The notes under the pieces: model-generated | What the model was told of the DNA's origin: nothing | Database searches by the model: none | The model's input: the letters and a program-made list of their open reading frames with translations, nothing else | Source of the DNA: Deinandra increscens subsp. villosa | Lineage: Eukaryota; Streptophyta; Magnoliopsida; Asterales; Asteraceae | Assembly (NCBI GenBank): GCA_039602395.1 | Contig: JBCNJP010000008.1 | Coordinates: forward strand, 23,949,817 to 24,013,816 | Length of the DNA: 64,000 nucleotides | Direction of reading: 5' to 3' | Shown here: piece after piece, positions 32,065 through 43,117 of the stretch | How positions within the stretch are numbered: the first letter of the stretch is position 1 | Layout: each line of letters starts with the position of its first letter | Made by a program: the position numbers and the translations under genes

Positions 32065-33817
32065 AACATTCCCACACTGACTTTTTTTTCGTCCTCGAAA
32101 AATACTGCAATGGAATCATAACCAGGACTTTGACATCTAACAACTCACAATTTCCAATTTTGTAATTTACATAGCTTACTTACATCCCGGTAGCAATTAT
32201 CGGTATTTCGATCCGATTAAACCCAACCACCAACTTAACTTTTATAGCCCCCAAAAGTGTCATTACTTCTTATTTTACCTAACCAGTCAACCTAATGGAT
32301 CCCACACTCAAATATCACAACTTTGCCTAATTCCATCTCAACATTTCAAGGCACAGGTTTAAACCGTTTAGGTTCTCCTAGCCTAATATTTAAGTATATG
32401 CTTTTCTCTAAAATGGTGAATGATGGATGAATGGTCTGCTATTTTTGAGCTTTATATTTATTCTTTTTTTTTTCTTTTCAAACGAGCTTCACCTAGAGGA
32501 GCATCCACTGAGAGTGAACCCGATGGGTAGCACATAGGGTATTTAGCTCAGCTCGTGCAGAAGTAGAGATGGAGACCATTCATCGCTAAACAATAATGCT
32601 TTCAGCTTTTATTTATTTATTTAACATTTAAGTACACTATTAGAAAACCAAATCCTGATTGTACTATCATTTCCCATTTAATTGCAGCCATCTTCTTAGA
32701 CATTTTTTAACAATTTTTCAAACTTTTTTTTTATATTTGGACTTTTAAATATTTTTTTAATAAACTAAATTAAAACACAATAAAATAAAAATAAGACGCA
32801 AGGCTTCCCATCCCCACACTTGAATCACACATTGCCCTCAATGTGGAATGGAAATAAAACAAAGCAGAATAAAAAACCAAACACACGAACAATAAAACTA
32901 AAAATGCAACGAAAAATAAAAATAAAAAGAAAAAATTTCAACAAACTCCCCTGATTTTTTTAATTTTGATGAATTGCAAGCGAGCTCGTAACCGCAGGTC
33001 CTCCACTGAAGTATATGCAAATCCTATGCGCGAATATCATCGGACCTGTATGACAAAAACAAAAACAAATACAAACGACTCGACCGAAACATTAGTAATG
33101 AATACGGAAATAAAATCACAAAAAAATAAACTAAGGACAAAATAAAATAAATTTAAAAAAATTAAGTTGAAATGGTGTTTACCTGGAAACACGAGAACTC
33201 CAAACCATCAAACCAAAAGGTGAAAATTAGAAAACTTTCCTGGTCGGCGATCCCCCCCTCGGGTATTGCGAGGGATCCATGCTCAACTCTCGCGTACGGC
33301 GAGGACATCAAAGAACCGGCGGTTCTCTACTTCTCCAGGCGTATCGCCTACACCCTACCACCTTCCAGGCGATACGCCTGGAACGCAATTTCCAGGTACT
33401 TTCTGACTTTTGGCCTTCAAAATTTTTCTCTTTTTTTTTTCAATCAGCTCCTTTGGTCGAATTTTTCCAGAAAACCTGCACTTCCAACCTGCAAATCCAA
33501 CCCGGAATTCCCCATCTATCTTTTCCACATCTTGAGTCTCCCGAATCACCTACAAACACCGAAAAACACAAACTGAAAAGACGCAAAATGCACGAAAACT
33601 AAAAATTTGCAGAAAATTAAAGACACAAATACAAAATATACAACCCATGCACTTAATCATTTAGCACAAAACATCAAAACAACCTCCCAAACCATCCGGA
33701 GGCTTTGATTTCACATCTTTAACCGCAAAATTACCGGTTTTCACCCGGTTTCTATCCATCCAACTTCCTAACCATTAAAGCAAACAACTTTAGTAACTCC
33801 AGTGAGTTTTTAACCTT
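32065..33817 (-). other. Athila 3' internal region without pol
   Basis: This lies between protease and the 3' LTR, where RT to integrase would stand in a full element. No RT, RNase H or integrase motif is visible in any frame. The purine tract side is at 32065-32090. A hairpin of AGGCGTATCGCCT (33337-33349) and AGGCGATACGCCT (33367-33379) lies in it, and CACACTTGA-type AT-rich DNA fills most of the rest. Confidence 0.7.
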
Positions 33818-35127
33818 CTAATGCTTATAATGACCCGGTAGAAACTTAATTTTACCTACAAAACCTGATTCTGGGTCATTCTTGCTCACAAACACCAACA
33901 ACCTCTCCACATTTGGCTTAAGCACTATTCTATCCTTATAACTATCTATATCGCCAAGTGTGGCTCTCCTACAACTACTCTTAACTACCAACTTCTCTTC
34001 AACCGCTAATTCACCTCCGGGTTCTACTAACGGGTTAAAAATCTCATTTTTATCAACTAACTCCTCTAACCCCCCGGGATCTTCCCCAGACTTATCCTCA
34101 TCTATCGGTTCACCCTCCAACCTATTTCCAACTACCACTAGATCCTCACCTGTGACATAACTAACACAACTATCCACCATAGACATTAAAGATCCTAGAA
34201 AGTACACGGATTCATTGTTCTTGTCACTAGACCCACCAACTCTAAACTCAACCGACTCATGTTCCACCCTCAAGGTGATGGTGCCCGCAAACACATCAAC
34301 TAACGCCCGTGCAGTCCTAAGGAAAGGCCTACCTAGAATCAATGGGCACCTCACATCATAATCACTGTCTACAACCGCAAAGTCTATGGGGAATAAAAAC
34401 TTGTCTTTTAACTAGCACATTTTCCACTATTCCTTTGGGCTTAGCTACCGACCTATCAGCTAAGGAAATTCTCATCCTAGTCGGCACTAATTCTCCTAAC
34501 CCTAGGTGCATTAAAACAAAATATGGCATGACATTAATACTAGCACCTAAATCTGCTAAAGCATGAGTAACAGATGAACTACCAAACACATAAGGAATTG
34601 TAAAAGTTCCAGGATCATTTAATTTTTCAGGCACTCTATTCTGTACTATAGCTGAACAATTAGCATCAAGGGTTATATCAGACAAAGCTTCCAGTTTCTT
34701 TTTACTACTCAACATATCTTTCAAAAATTTAGCATACTTAGGCATTTTATTTAAAACTTCAGTGAAAGGTAATGTAATCCTAAGCTGCTTAAGAATATCA
34801 AGAAACTGACCGTATTCATGCGCATTTTTCTGTTGAATTAAACGTTCAGGATAGGGCACGCGCTTCAAGTCTTCAGCTGTGATTGGTTGACTGGCGAACC
34901 TCACTCTCTTCTTCTCCTTTGCCACCTCCCAATTCATCGACTTTTCTCCAGGTGGCGGTTTCTTAACTACCTCAGCCTCGACGTTTGGTGCGGTACTTTC
35001 TGGCGTCACGCTCTCATGCACCCTCCCGTCAGGCGTCTCTAACTCGATCTCCTCATCAACCGGCTCCTCATCAACGACCGTCGGTGATGGTCCTGTAACT
35101 ACTCTCCCGCTCCTAGTAGTAATGGCA
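33818..35127 (-). pseudogene. pol: Athila protease region
   Basis: Two overlapping frames (35021-34362 and 34354-33818) form one product split by a frameshift near 34360. Visible are ITLPFTEVLNKMPKYAKFLK, the active-site variant ADLGASINVMP (DLGA is usual for Athila-type protease), a ...LADRSVAKPKGIVENVL block, and LILGRPFLRTARALVDV. These are hallmarks of Athila protease. After about residue 70 of the second piece the sequence is acidic and Gly/Glu-rich without recognisable motifs. The N-terminal linker is Glu/Lys-rich. The copy cannot make a full polyprotein. Confidence 0.85.
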
Positions 35128-35653
35128 TTAACGTTTCCATGGGGGGTTTTTGTAGGTGCTTCCAGAAAATTGGCCCCCGCGGGAACTCAGCTCCTTGAGC
35201 TGTTTCGCAATATCACCTACCGAACGCTGTAAATCCAAGAATGAAGCTTGTTGGTTTCTCAGTAACGTGTCATGTTCTATAAGCTTCTTCTGTGTAGTCT
35301 CATCTCGCGTCACGATCTGCTGTAGGATCTGGGTCTGGTTAGCTATAAGCTCCCTCATCTCCTTAAAATTAGACCTGTCATCTCCTCCACCATAGTTATT
35401 CCTCGATGGAAAACTAGGTGGGTTTCCTCGCTCTCACCATCCTGAATTCTTGCCACTCCTCCACCCAGACTGGAAAGAATTACCAAACTGGTTTCGGTTT
35501 CCAATATAGTCAACTTGCTCAGCGGGAGAAAGCGGGCAGTCTTGGGTATCGTGAGTGCCTCTACACAGCTCACATTTGGCTTTGATATGGAGTTTGATTT
35601 CTTCTAAAGTCCTATAGATGTTCTCTAACTCCTTAGGCGTCATAGTCTCTGAG
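35128..35653 (-). pseudogene. gag: Athila gag, C-terminal part with zinc knuckle
   Basis: From the insertion edge at 35653 the minus strand encodes TPKELENIYRTLEEIK, then a knuckle CELCRGTHDTQDCP, the typical single Athila Cys/His motif, then a Gly/Asn-rich stretch with one in-frame stop near 35436, then a coiled-coil-like tail (ANQTQILQQIVTRDETTQKK…LRNQQASFLDLQRSVGDIAKQLKEL). The N-terminal part of the same gag is at 42035-42953, beyond the inner element. Confidence 0.82.
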
Positions 35654-35658
35654 CCAAT

Positions 35659-36284
35659 TGTTGGAACTTTTAATAAGTATGACTGACGCCATCAAATCTA
35701 TTCTCGAATAATTCGGTTGAAGAATCCATTGTGATTTGATTCAGAGACGCGGGTTGTGATGCTCAAGGCTTGCATGTTTGGACCGAAGACGTTTTCTTGA
35801 AAAGTCAACTGTTCGGGTCAACGGTCAACGTAAAAGTCAACGGAAGATCGGTTCGAGCAAGTCAAGCTTCATATTGATTAAATCATCTTTGATTTAATTA
35901 ATAATAATTATGTCATTTGTTTTATTTGTATTTAGCTCATTTTATTTTGTGTTTTACTAGATAGTGGGCTAGTGAGCACATGGGCTCTCTATATATAGGA
36001 AGGGTTAGCTCCATTAGATGAATATGATGAATAATAGATGAATAAGGATGTTCTAGAGAGATGTGAGCTATCATTCTAGAGAGAGAGAGTCACCATGGAT
36101 TTCCTATGACGAGTTTGTAATCATTCGGTTCGTTGTAATCATTCAGCAATAATCAATGAATCGTTTGATTTATTATTTCTTGTCATTTATTATCTTTGAT
36201 TCTTTCTCCATCTCGTCTCCTCCTTCAATCTCACCTCTGTTCTTGCTCAAGATCGGGATTCTCGATGAGAAATCGGTCCTGACA
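35659..36284 (+). repeat. 5' LTR of the non-coding element
   Basis: It is 626 bp, TGTTGGAAC…GGTCCTGACA. A TATA box CTCTATATATAGGA is at about 35987-36000, followed by a transcribed-looking leader with GAGAGAGAGAG near 36080. Confidence 0.93.
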
Positions 36285-36790
36285 AATGGTATCAGAGCGG
36301 GTACCGATCAGATTCATCTCACCGTGAATCTGGTCACTCGAATCTGTGATTTTGAGCTTGAATGAGGTGCTGATTGAAAAACCCATTTTGGAGACTTTTT
36401 CTATTTTTTCTTATTTTTTGGAGCTGATTGATGATTTCTGGATGAATCTGATGATATATTCTTGTTATTGGGTTCATTTAGATATGATTTCATGCTCCAT
36501 ATGTTCAAATCAGTGAAGAAATGCGAGATCTGAGGCTGAAAAACGAAGCTGTTAGAGTTTTCCCGTTTTTGGGGTTTTGAAGATTTTTTGAGCTTTGATT
36601 CTGAGTTTTTGGTGCTAAAATCAGTGTTTTTGGATGAAATAAAGTATGAATCTTGAAGGAAAACGCATTCCGGATCCATTGGGAGCATCGGTTTCGCCTG
36701 ATTCGCAACAGATTTGACAGATCTGGTGAAACACGCAGTAGTGTGTGTTTCACGGTGTTCTTGGTGTTCTTCATTTTTATGAAGATTGCC

Positions 36791-37038
36791 TTGGCGATTT
36801 CCCAGCTGTTGACGGTGTTCTTGGCGACCTCGAGTGATGTTGAAGATGTACTTGGCGATCTCAGGTAAGCTTGAAGATTGTCTTGGCGATCTCGGGTGTC
36901 TCTGAACTTTGTCTTGGCGATCTGGTTCTCATGCTTGGCGATCTCATACTTGGCGATCTCAATAAGTCCAGGCGATCTCGCCAATAGCTTTGGCGATCTC
37001 GAAGGAGCCTTGGCGACCTCAAATAAGTTGGCGATCTC
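36791..37038 (+). repeat. phased TTGGCGATCTC motif array 1 (11 copies)
   Basis: Motif starts are at 36791, 36821, 36852, 36883, 36914, 36935, 36950, 36969 (CAGGCGA), 36990, 37010 and 37028. Spacings are about 31, then mostly 19-21, with one of 15. The DNA between copies is not conserved, so this is not a simple tandem repeat. Confidence 0.85.
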
Positions 37039-38312
37039 GACTGAACTCGTCAACTGGGTTTTCATTCAAGTTGTTTTTAGAGATCTTTGATCGTCTAGGA
37101 TGGTAGAGCATCGAGCTACGAGTCCAACGGTATAAGATTTGCGAATTTTCGTTAAGAATTATGGGAGTTATGAACACTTTACGGTTTTCCGGTAGCCCTC
37201 ATTTTTCCGGTGGCCTTTTTCCGGTTGGATTAGGGTTACGCAGGAAGAAGGCGCAGGTGGGGACCTGATGATGACGTGGCGATATCCCACTGGTTGAGAG
37301 GGAATATTGACTTTCTGCTCTTTCTCTCCTCCTTTTCTGCTGTCGAATTGTTATTGGAGGAGAACATTCATGGTGGGCCCAGGTTGCAACAAAAGAAATG
37401 TTGCCGTCGGTTTCCAATTTCGCTGTCACTCTCTCATTTGAGAAGAGAAAAGGCGTGTGGGCCCTGGTTCAACAAAAGAACCGTTGAGGTTAATTCGTTG
37501 TCTCCATCTGATTGGCACAGAATAAGCGCATGGGACCCACAGGCTTAAGAAAATCGTTGGTTGCTTAATGGCTGTCACCACCTGATTGGTGGGGAACATC
37601 TTCACACGGATCATGATCTTCCAGCCCTAGGATCTTCTTTTTTCTGTCCGTTGGATCTGATTTGATGGAGAAATCTGATTGGTTTATTCACCCTCACATG
37701 GATCAAGGGATTTTTAATTCCACTAATTTATTTTTCAGTATTATTTCGTTAAATGCGGGGTTTTTTTCTCATCAATTTTTTACGAGAATAACGAGATAAC
37801 GCCGAAACGAAATTTTGAAAATATTTTAGTGGTCATGGATTTATTCCGCCATATTTCGACCGGGTTCCTAGTTTTTGTTGACGTCAAGGCCACGTTAGCT
37901 AACGACCACTGACGGACTGGTTTCGCTTCTCGGTTAAGTTTGTGACTGTTTCGTTATGTCTCACTTCAAGTTGTTTAGCTGATGCAGCGCTGATGTCATC
38001 TAACCGAATTAACTGGAATCTCAGTTAAATATTGGAATATTCCGTTAAATCTCTAACGAAAGGCCGTTACTTGAATAAAATTTACGGTCTTCTCAGAATC
38101 ATTCCAAATTGCACCGTTTGACTCAGAATTCTTCACGGAATATTTTTCCGAGCTCGATTTTCTTCGCCAAAATTACGAAGACTCCGGTTATGAATAAATT
38201 TCTCGTTTACGCTCGGGATCTCAGTTTTTCACCGATTTGACATTATTTTCGCATCCAACCTAGTCACGCGAAACAAGTTCAGTATTTATGGATCATTCAA
38301 AAACTTGAAGAA

Positions 38313-38386
38313 TTGGCGAGGTCACCAACAAGCCTTGGCGACTTCATTTTAGTCTTGGCGACTTCGATGCTATTCTTGGCGATCTC
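38313..38386 (+). repeat. TTGGCGA motif array 2 (4 copies)
   Basis: Starts are at 38313, 38335, 38355 and 38376, spacing 20-22. It lies in the LTR-like segment before the second primer site. Confidence 0.8.
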
Positions 38387-39386
38387 GTCTGTCTGATGTC
38401 ATAAATTGCACTAACTTCAATAACATTCTCTTGATTTCAGCACAATCACGACCTGTGCTCTCTCTAGTATAAATAGCCACTCTAGAATAACCCTAATAAC
38501 ACTCTTGGACGGCTGTTTGAAGATAGAGAGCACTTGTGTGTGAAAACCCTCAAGTTCTTGAGTTTCAGAGGCGAAATCTAAGGATTTCAACAAGCAAACA
38601 CTATGATTTGATCATGGATTCATGATTTCCGCACTTGAATCTGTGTATTGGATGAGTAAAGGCTCAAATTTGGTCCTGACAAATGGTATCAGAGCGGGTA
38701 CCGATCAGATTCATCTCACCGTGAATCTGGTCACTCGAATCTGTGATTTTGAGCTTGAATAAGGTGCTGATTGGTATACCCACTTTGGAGACTTTTTCTA
38801 TTTTTTCTCATTTTTGGAGCTGTTTGGATGTTTTCTGGATGAATCTGATGATAGATTCCTGTTATTGGGTTCATTTGGATGCATTTTCATGCTCCACTTG
38901 TTCAAATCTATGAAGAAATAAGAGATCAGAGCTGTTTTTTTCGCAACAGGAGAGTTTTCCCGTTTTTGGGGTTTTGAAGAATTTTTGAGCTTTGATTCTG
39001 AGTTTTTGGTGCTAAAATCAGTGTTTTTTGATGAAATAAAGTATGAATCTTGAAGGAAAACGCGTTCCGGATCCATTGGGAGCATCGGTTTCGCCTGATT
39101 CGCAACATTTTTGACAGATCTGGAAAAACACACACTTAACGGTGTTTACTAGGTGTTCTTCGTGTTCTTGATGGATTTCCAGATTTTGAGGCTGATTCGG
39201 GACGTTTGAAGCTGCGATTCGAGTTGTTTGTGGCCAGAATGATTTCGTGTTATGCTTGGCTTCATTGTTCGTTCATGAATCTGCTTTTTCCTCATGTTTT
39301 GGTGGTTCGAAATCGATCACGAAGATCTGGGTTTTCTGCTGTTATTCATGTGTTCATAAAGGTTTCTGGGTTTGTTGAAGGTGTGG

Positions 39387-39603
39387 TTGGCGATCTGGAA
39401 TGAACTTGAAGATGTACTTGGCGACTTCGAGTTAGTTCTTGGCGATTTCAACTGTGTTCTTAGCGATCTCGGTTTTTCTCCTTGGCGATCTTGACTTGGC
39501 GATCTGGAACTGTAACTGGCGATCTCGGCCATGGGCTTGGCGACCTCGTTTTGCCCTTGGCGATCTCAAATAATGCTTGGCGACTTCGAATGTTGGCGAT
39601 CTC
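39387..39603 (+). repeat. phased TTGGCGA motif array 3 (11 copies)
   Basis: Starts are at 39387, 39418, 39439, 39460 (TTAGCGA), 39482, 39496, 39516 (CTGGCGA), 39537, 39557, 39577 and 39593. Spacings are 31, then 20-22, with 14 and 16 as exceptions. It is the counterpart of array 1 in the second duplicated unit. Confidence 0.85.
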
Positions 39604-41403
39604 GTTTGAGTTCAACAACTTGGTTTTTTATTCAAATAAATTTCAGACGATTCTGATCGTACAGGATCGTAGGGGATCGACTCACGAGTCCAACGGTATA
39701 AGATTTGCGAATTTTCGTTAAGAATTATGGGAGATATGGCCAAAATACTTTTTTCCGGTGAGGTCCCGTATTTCCGGTGAACTCTCCCGACCGGATTAGG
39801 GTTTCGCTGGTTTTTGGAGAAGACGGCTGACGTGGCAATTATTGATTGGTCCAGAGAGAATGATCCTCTCTCTCCTTGTCGGTCAACTCTTGCTGCTGTC
39901 GAGTTTCTATTGGTGGACAATAACGCGTGGGGCCCCTCTTGCAAAAGATACGTTAGATGCCTCATTGCTGGAGGATCGTGATTGGTTGAGGAAAGTCAGC
40001 CGTGGTCCCACCTCTACAAAGAACCGTTGATGCAGGCCTGTTGTCGCCTGCCTTTTCTTCGCTGTCATTCTCTCATTGGAGGTAAATAAAACTCGTGGGA
40101 CCCCTGCACACAAGAAAGAGGTTAAAGGCACATGGGCTGTCTCAATCTGATTGGCCTATGCCATTTCACGCGGATGGCCATAGGCAGCCCTTGGATCAAA
40201 TGTTTTCCAGCCGTTGATCAGTTTCGTTAGCTGATTTTGATTGGCTGAAATCCATATACATGGATTGTGGTCTTTTCTAGCTAAATTCTGATTGGTGGAG
40301 AATTATGGACATGGATTGTGTTTCTTTAAGGGATTTTTCCACCATTAATTAATTTTCAGTATTATTTCGTTAAATGCGGGGTTTTTTTTTTTTTCTCATC
40401 AATTTTTTACGAGAATAACGAGATAACGCCGCAACGAAATTTTGAAAATATTTTATTGGTCATGGATTTATTCCGTTTATTCGACCGGGTTTCTAGTTTT
40501 TGTTGACGTCAAGGCCACGTTAGCTAACGACCACTGACGGATTGGTTTCGCTTCTCGGTTAAGTCTGCAACTATTTCGTTATGTCTCACTTCAAGTTGTT
40601 TAGCTGATGCAGCGCTGATGTCATCTAACCGAATTAACTGGAATCTCAGTTAAATATTGGAATTGTCCGTTAAATCTCTAACGGAAGGCCGTTACTTGAA
40701 TAAAATTTTACGGTCTTCTCAGAATTCATTCCAAATTGCACCGTTCGACTCAGAATTCTTCACGGAATATTTTTCCGAGCTCGATTTTCTTCGCCAAAAA
40801 TTACGAAGACTCCGGTTATGAATAAATTTCTCGTTTACGCTCGGGATCTCAGTTTTTCACCGATTTGACATTATTTTCGCATCCAACCCAGTCACGCGGA
40901 ACAAGTTCAGTATTTATGGATCATTCACAACTGTTAGCACCCGGCTTCCGGTTTTTCGCAAGATTGTCCGATTTCAGGATTTTTGTACCGTTTTCTCTTC
41001 GGAACTGAGCGGAACGGTTCCACTCTCTGCATCTGATTTTCCGCTTCCGCATCGGATGTTTTCAGAGGGATCTAGAGAAAAGGGGGAACTATCTATGGAT
41101 TTGGATTATCGGGTCGATTATCTGAAGTTGGAGCATTTTCAGTGTTTGATTGGTTTATCTGATTCGATTTGTTGCGATTTTCTCTCCGATGTTCAGCATT
41201 CTTAGTATTGTACCCGACCGTGTGAACCGAGTGAACTGCAGCACTTGGATCTCAACTGGAGCAACAAGAACAGAAGAAGCTGAGTTCAAAGGGGGAACCT
41301 TCACAACAGAAAGATTCCGGTTTATCAGTTATTCTTTGAAGATGCACGACAGAGCGGTTCTTCACCAGTATGACAGATTTGAAAGCGTCAGTCAAGGGGG
41401 AAT

Positions 41404-42029
41404 TGTTGGAACTTTTAATAAGTGTGACTGACGCCATCAAATCTATTCTCGAATAATTCGGTTGAAGAATCCATTGTGATTTGATTCAGAGACGCGGGTT
41501 GTGATGCTCGAGGCTTGCAAGTTTGGACCGAAGACGTTTTCTTGAAAAGTCAACTGTTCGGGTCAACGGTCAACGTAAAAGTCAACGGAAGATCGGTTCG
41601 AGCAAGTCAAGCTTCATATTGATTAAATCATCTTTGATTTAATTAATAATAATTATGTCATTTGTTTTATTTGTATTTAGCTCATTTTATTTTGTGTTTT
41701 ACTAGATAGTGGGCTAGTGAGCACATGGGCTCTCTATATATAGGAAGGGTTAGCTCCATTAGATGAATATGATGAATAATAGATGAATAAGGATGTTCTA
41801 GAGAGATGTGAGCTATCATTCTAGAGAGAGAGAGTCACCATGGATTTCCTATGACGAGTTTGTAATCATTCGGTTCGTTGTAATCATTCAGCAATAATCA
41901 ATGAATCGTTTGATTTATTATTTCTTGTCATTTATTATCTTTGATTCTTTCTCCATCTCGTCTCCTCCTTCAATCTCACCTCTGTTCTTGCTCAAGATCG
42001 GGATTCTCGATGAGAAATCGGTCCTGACA
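41404..42029 (+). repeat. 3' LTR of the non-coding element
   Basis: It is 626 bp, near-identical to 35659-36284; differences seen are TAAGTG versus TAAGTA, CTCGAGG versus CTCAAGG and TTGCAAG versus TTGCATG. It is followed by CCAAT and the Athila gag. Confidence 0.93.
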
Positions 42030-42034
42030 CCAAT

Positions 42035-42953
42035 GTGACTGACACTCCGGGTAGATGTAGAAGGTGCTAGTGACCTAGTCGGGGCCAAGGTGGCCCTCCG
42101 ACCTCTGGGTGTCTGCTGTTCAGCAAGTGCAAAGCTCTCAAAAAGTGATTTACATTCATCCACAGTGAGCTTTGCCATCTTCTGACCTCCAACCGAATTG
42201 CTGAACCCCTTCTGAACAGAATAAAGAAGTCTATTGTAGAACTTTTCGATAATAGCCCATTCCGTCAACCTGTGTTGCGGACATTTGCTCAGAAGGGTGT
42301 TGAATCGTTTGTACGCGACCGAATAAGGCTCATCGGGATCCATCCTAAAGGAGTGGATTTCCTCCCGATTACGTGCAGCCTTGGCTGGAGGATGATACTT
42401 TTTGGCTGGAGGATGATACTTTTTCAGGAATTTTAATTTCAGATCGTCCCAGATGGCGGTCGAATTTGGCGGAAGCGTCTCGAGAGGTAAGGGAGAATGG
42501 AAACAACCGCAAATAGATGGTATCATTCGTGGCTCCTGTGAGTGTGTTGCATATCCGAATAAAACGAGAGATGTGCGTCGGTGCATCCTCGTCCTCACGT
42601 CCATGGAATTTGATGGAATTGGTGAGCGCGTTGATGACGTCAGACGGAACTTGCCAATTGGTGGTGTTGGCAATGTTAGGTTGGGCAGTAGCAAATCGAG
42701 CGTCAATGACTCCGGCGCTAGCCTGCTCGTGGACGGTGCGACGTGCCGCCATGGTGGTGAGATCAGGAAATGGAATGGGTTTGGTGTCGCGTGGGATGTG
42801 TGAGGAAGTGGATGTGGATGGTTTGGAGTGAGTGGTGGAAAGAATGAATGCCTCAAGTTTCGTGCGAAGTGCGCAGAACCGTTCACGAATGTCCTTGTCG
42901 GGATCAGAAAATGGTGTAAGCTCAGATGGACCTCGCGAACGGGTGTGTGGCAT
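42035..42953 (-). pseudogene. gag: Athila gag, N-terminal and capsid part
   Basis: The start MPHTRSRGPSELTPF lies at 42953. The first frame runs to about 42440 (SDVINALTNSIKFHGREDED, THISRFIRICNTLTGATNDT, LRLFPFSL), typical of the Athila capsid. A shift then moves to a second frame that continues WDDLKLKFLKKYHPP, REEIHSFRM, SVAYKRFNTLLSKCPQH, EKFYNRLL to the insertion at 42034. A 21-bp tandem duplication (two KKYHPPA units, about 42375-42425) lies at the join. Gag in this family forms the particle; this copy is dead by frameshift as well as by insertion. Confidence 0.83.
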
Positions 42954-43117
42954 AAAATGGAAGAAAATTAAAAAATAGAAAAATTAAAATCCTAAAAATC
43001 TTGACTCGAAATCAGAAAATCCTAAGACTCTAGACACGGAAAAACCTAAAAGACTCAAAATTTCTTAACAACGACCTAAGTTAATCTTGCTATTGTCAGG
43101 GAACGACGCCAAAAACT
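42954..43117 (-). other. Athila leader with primer site
   Basis: Non-coding leader. The primer site reads TTTTTGGCGTCGTTCCCTGA on the minus strand (about 43097-43116), one nucleotide from the LTR. Confidence 0.7.

Larger units (their letters stand above)
36285..41403 (+). other. non-coding interior with a large direct duplication and a second primer site
   Basis: The stretch from 36276 to about 38300 recurs at about 38671-40929: same primer site (38679), same leader, same 'gtccaacggtataagatttgcg' block (37120 and 39688), same end 'agtatttatggatcattca' (38281 and 40904). The 370 bp before the second primer site end in GGTCCTGACA and hold a TATA box (AGTATAAATAGCC near 38469), so they look like the 3' half of a related LTR. 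Three arrays of TTGGCGA motifs lie inside. Several minus-strand frames exist, but none resembles a retroelement protein. Confidence 0.8.
35659..42029 (+). mobile_element. non-coding LTR retroelement (large-derivative type) inside Athila gag
   Basis: It has 626-bp LTRs at 35659-36284 and 41404-42029, a target duplication CCAAT (35654-35658 and 42030-42034), a primer site AATGGTATCAGAGCGGG at 36285, and a purine tract TCAAGGGGGAAT at 41392-41403. By eye the LTRs differ at only about three sites, so the insertion is young. The 5.1-kb interior has no gag or pol frame; it must be mobilised in trans. The LTR start TGTTGGAAC and GGGGGAA tract fit Ty1/copia-style elements, but the lineage is not proven. 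Confidence 0.88.

Noticed and set aside
36790..37040. TTGGCGATCTC clusters considered as a CRISPR-like array.
   Set aside because: Motif of about 11 bp with variable spacers and no uniform repeat; plant retroelement context.
36505..37065. 186-residue minus-strand frame with EIAK-type repeats.
   Set aside because: The repeats come from the TTGGCGATCTC motif, whose spacing is often not a multiple of three; no retroelement or host domain, and the frame is not kept in the second unit.
42453..42831. Plus-strand frames of 104-116 residues.
   Set aside because: Antisense shadows of Athila gag.
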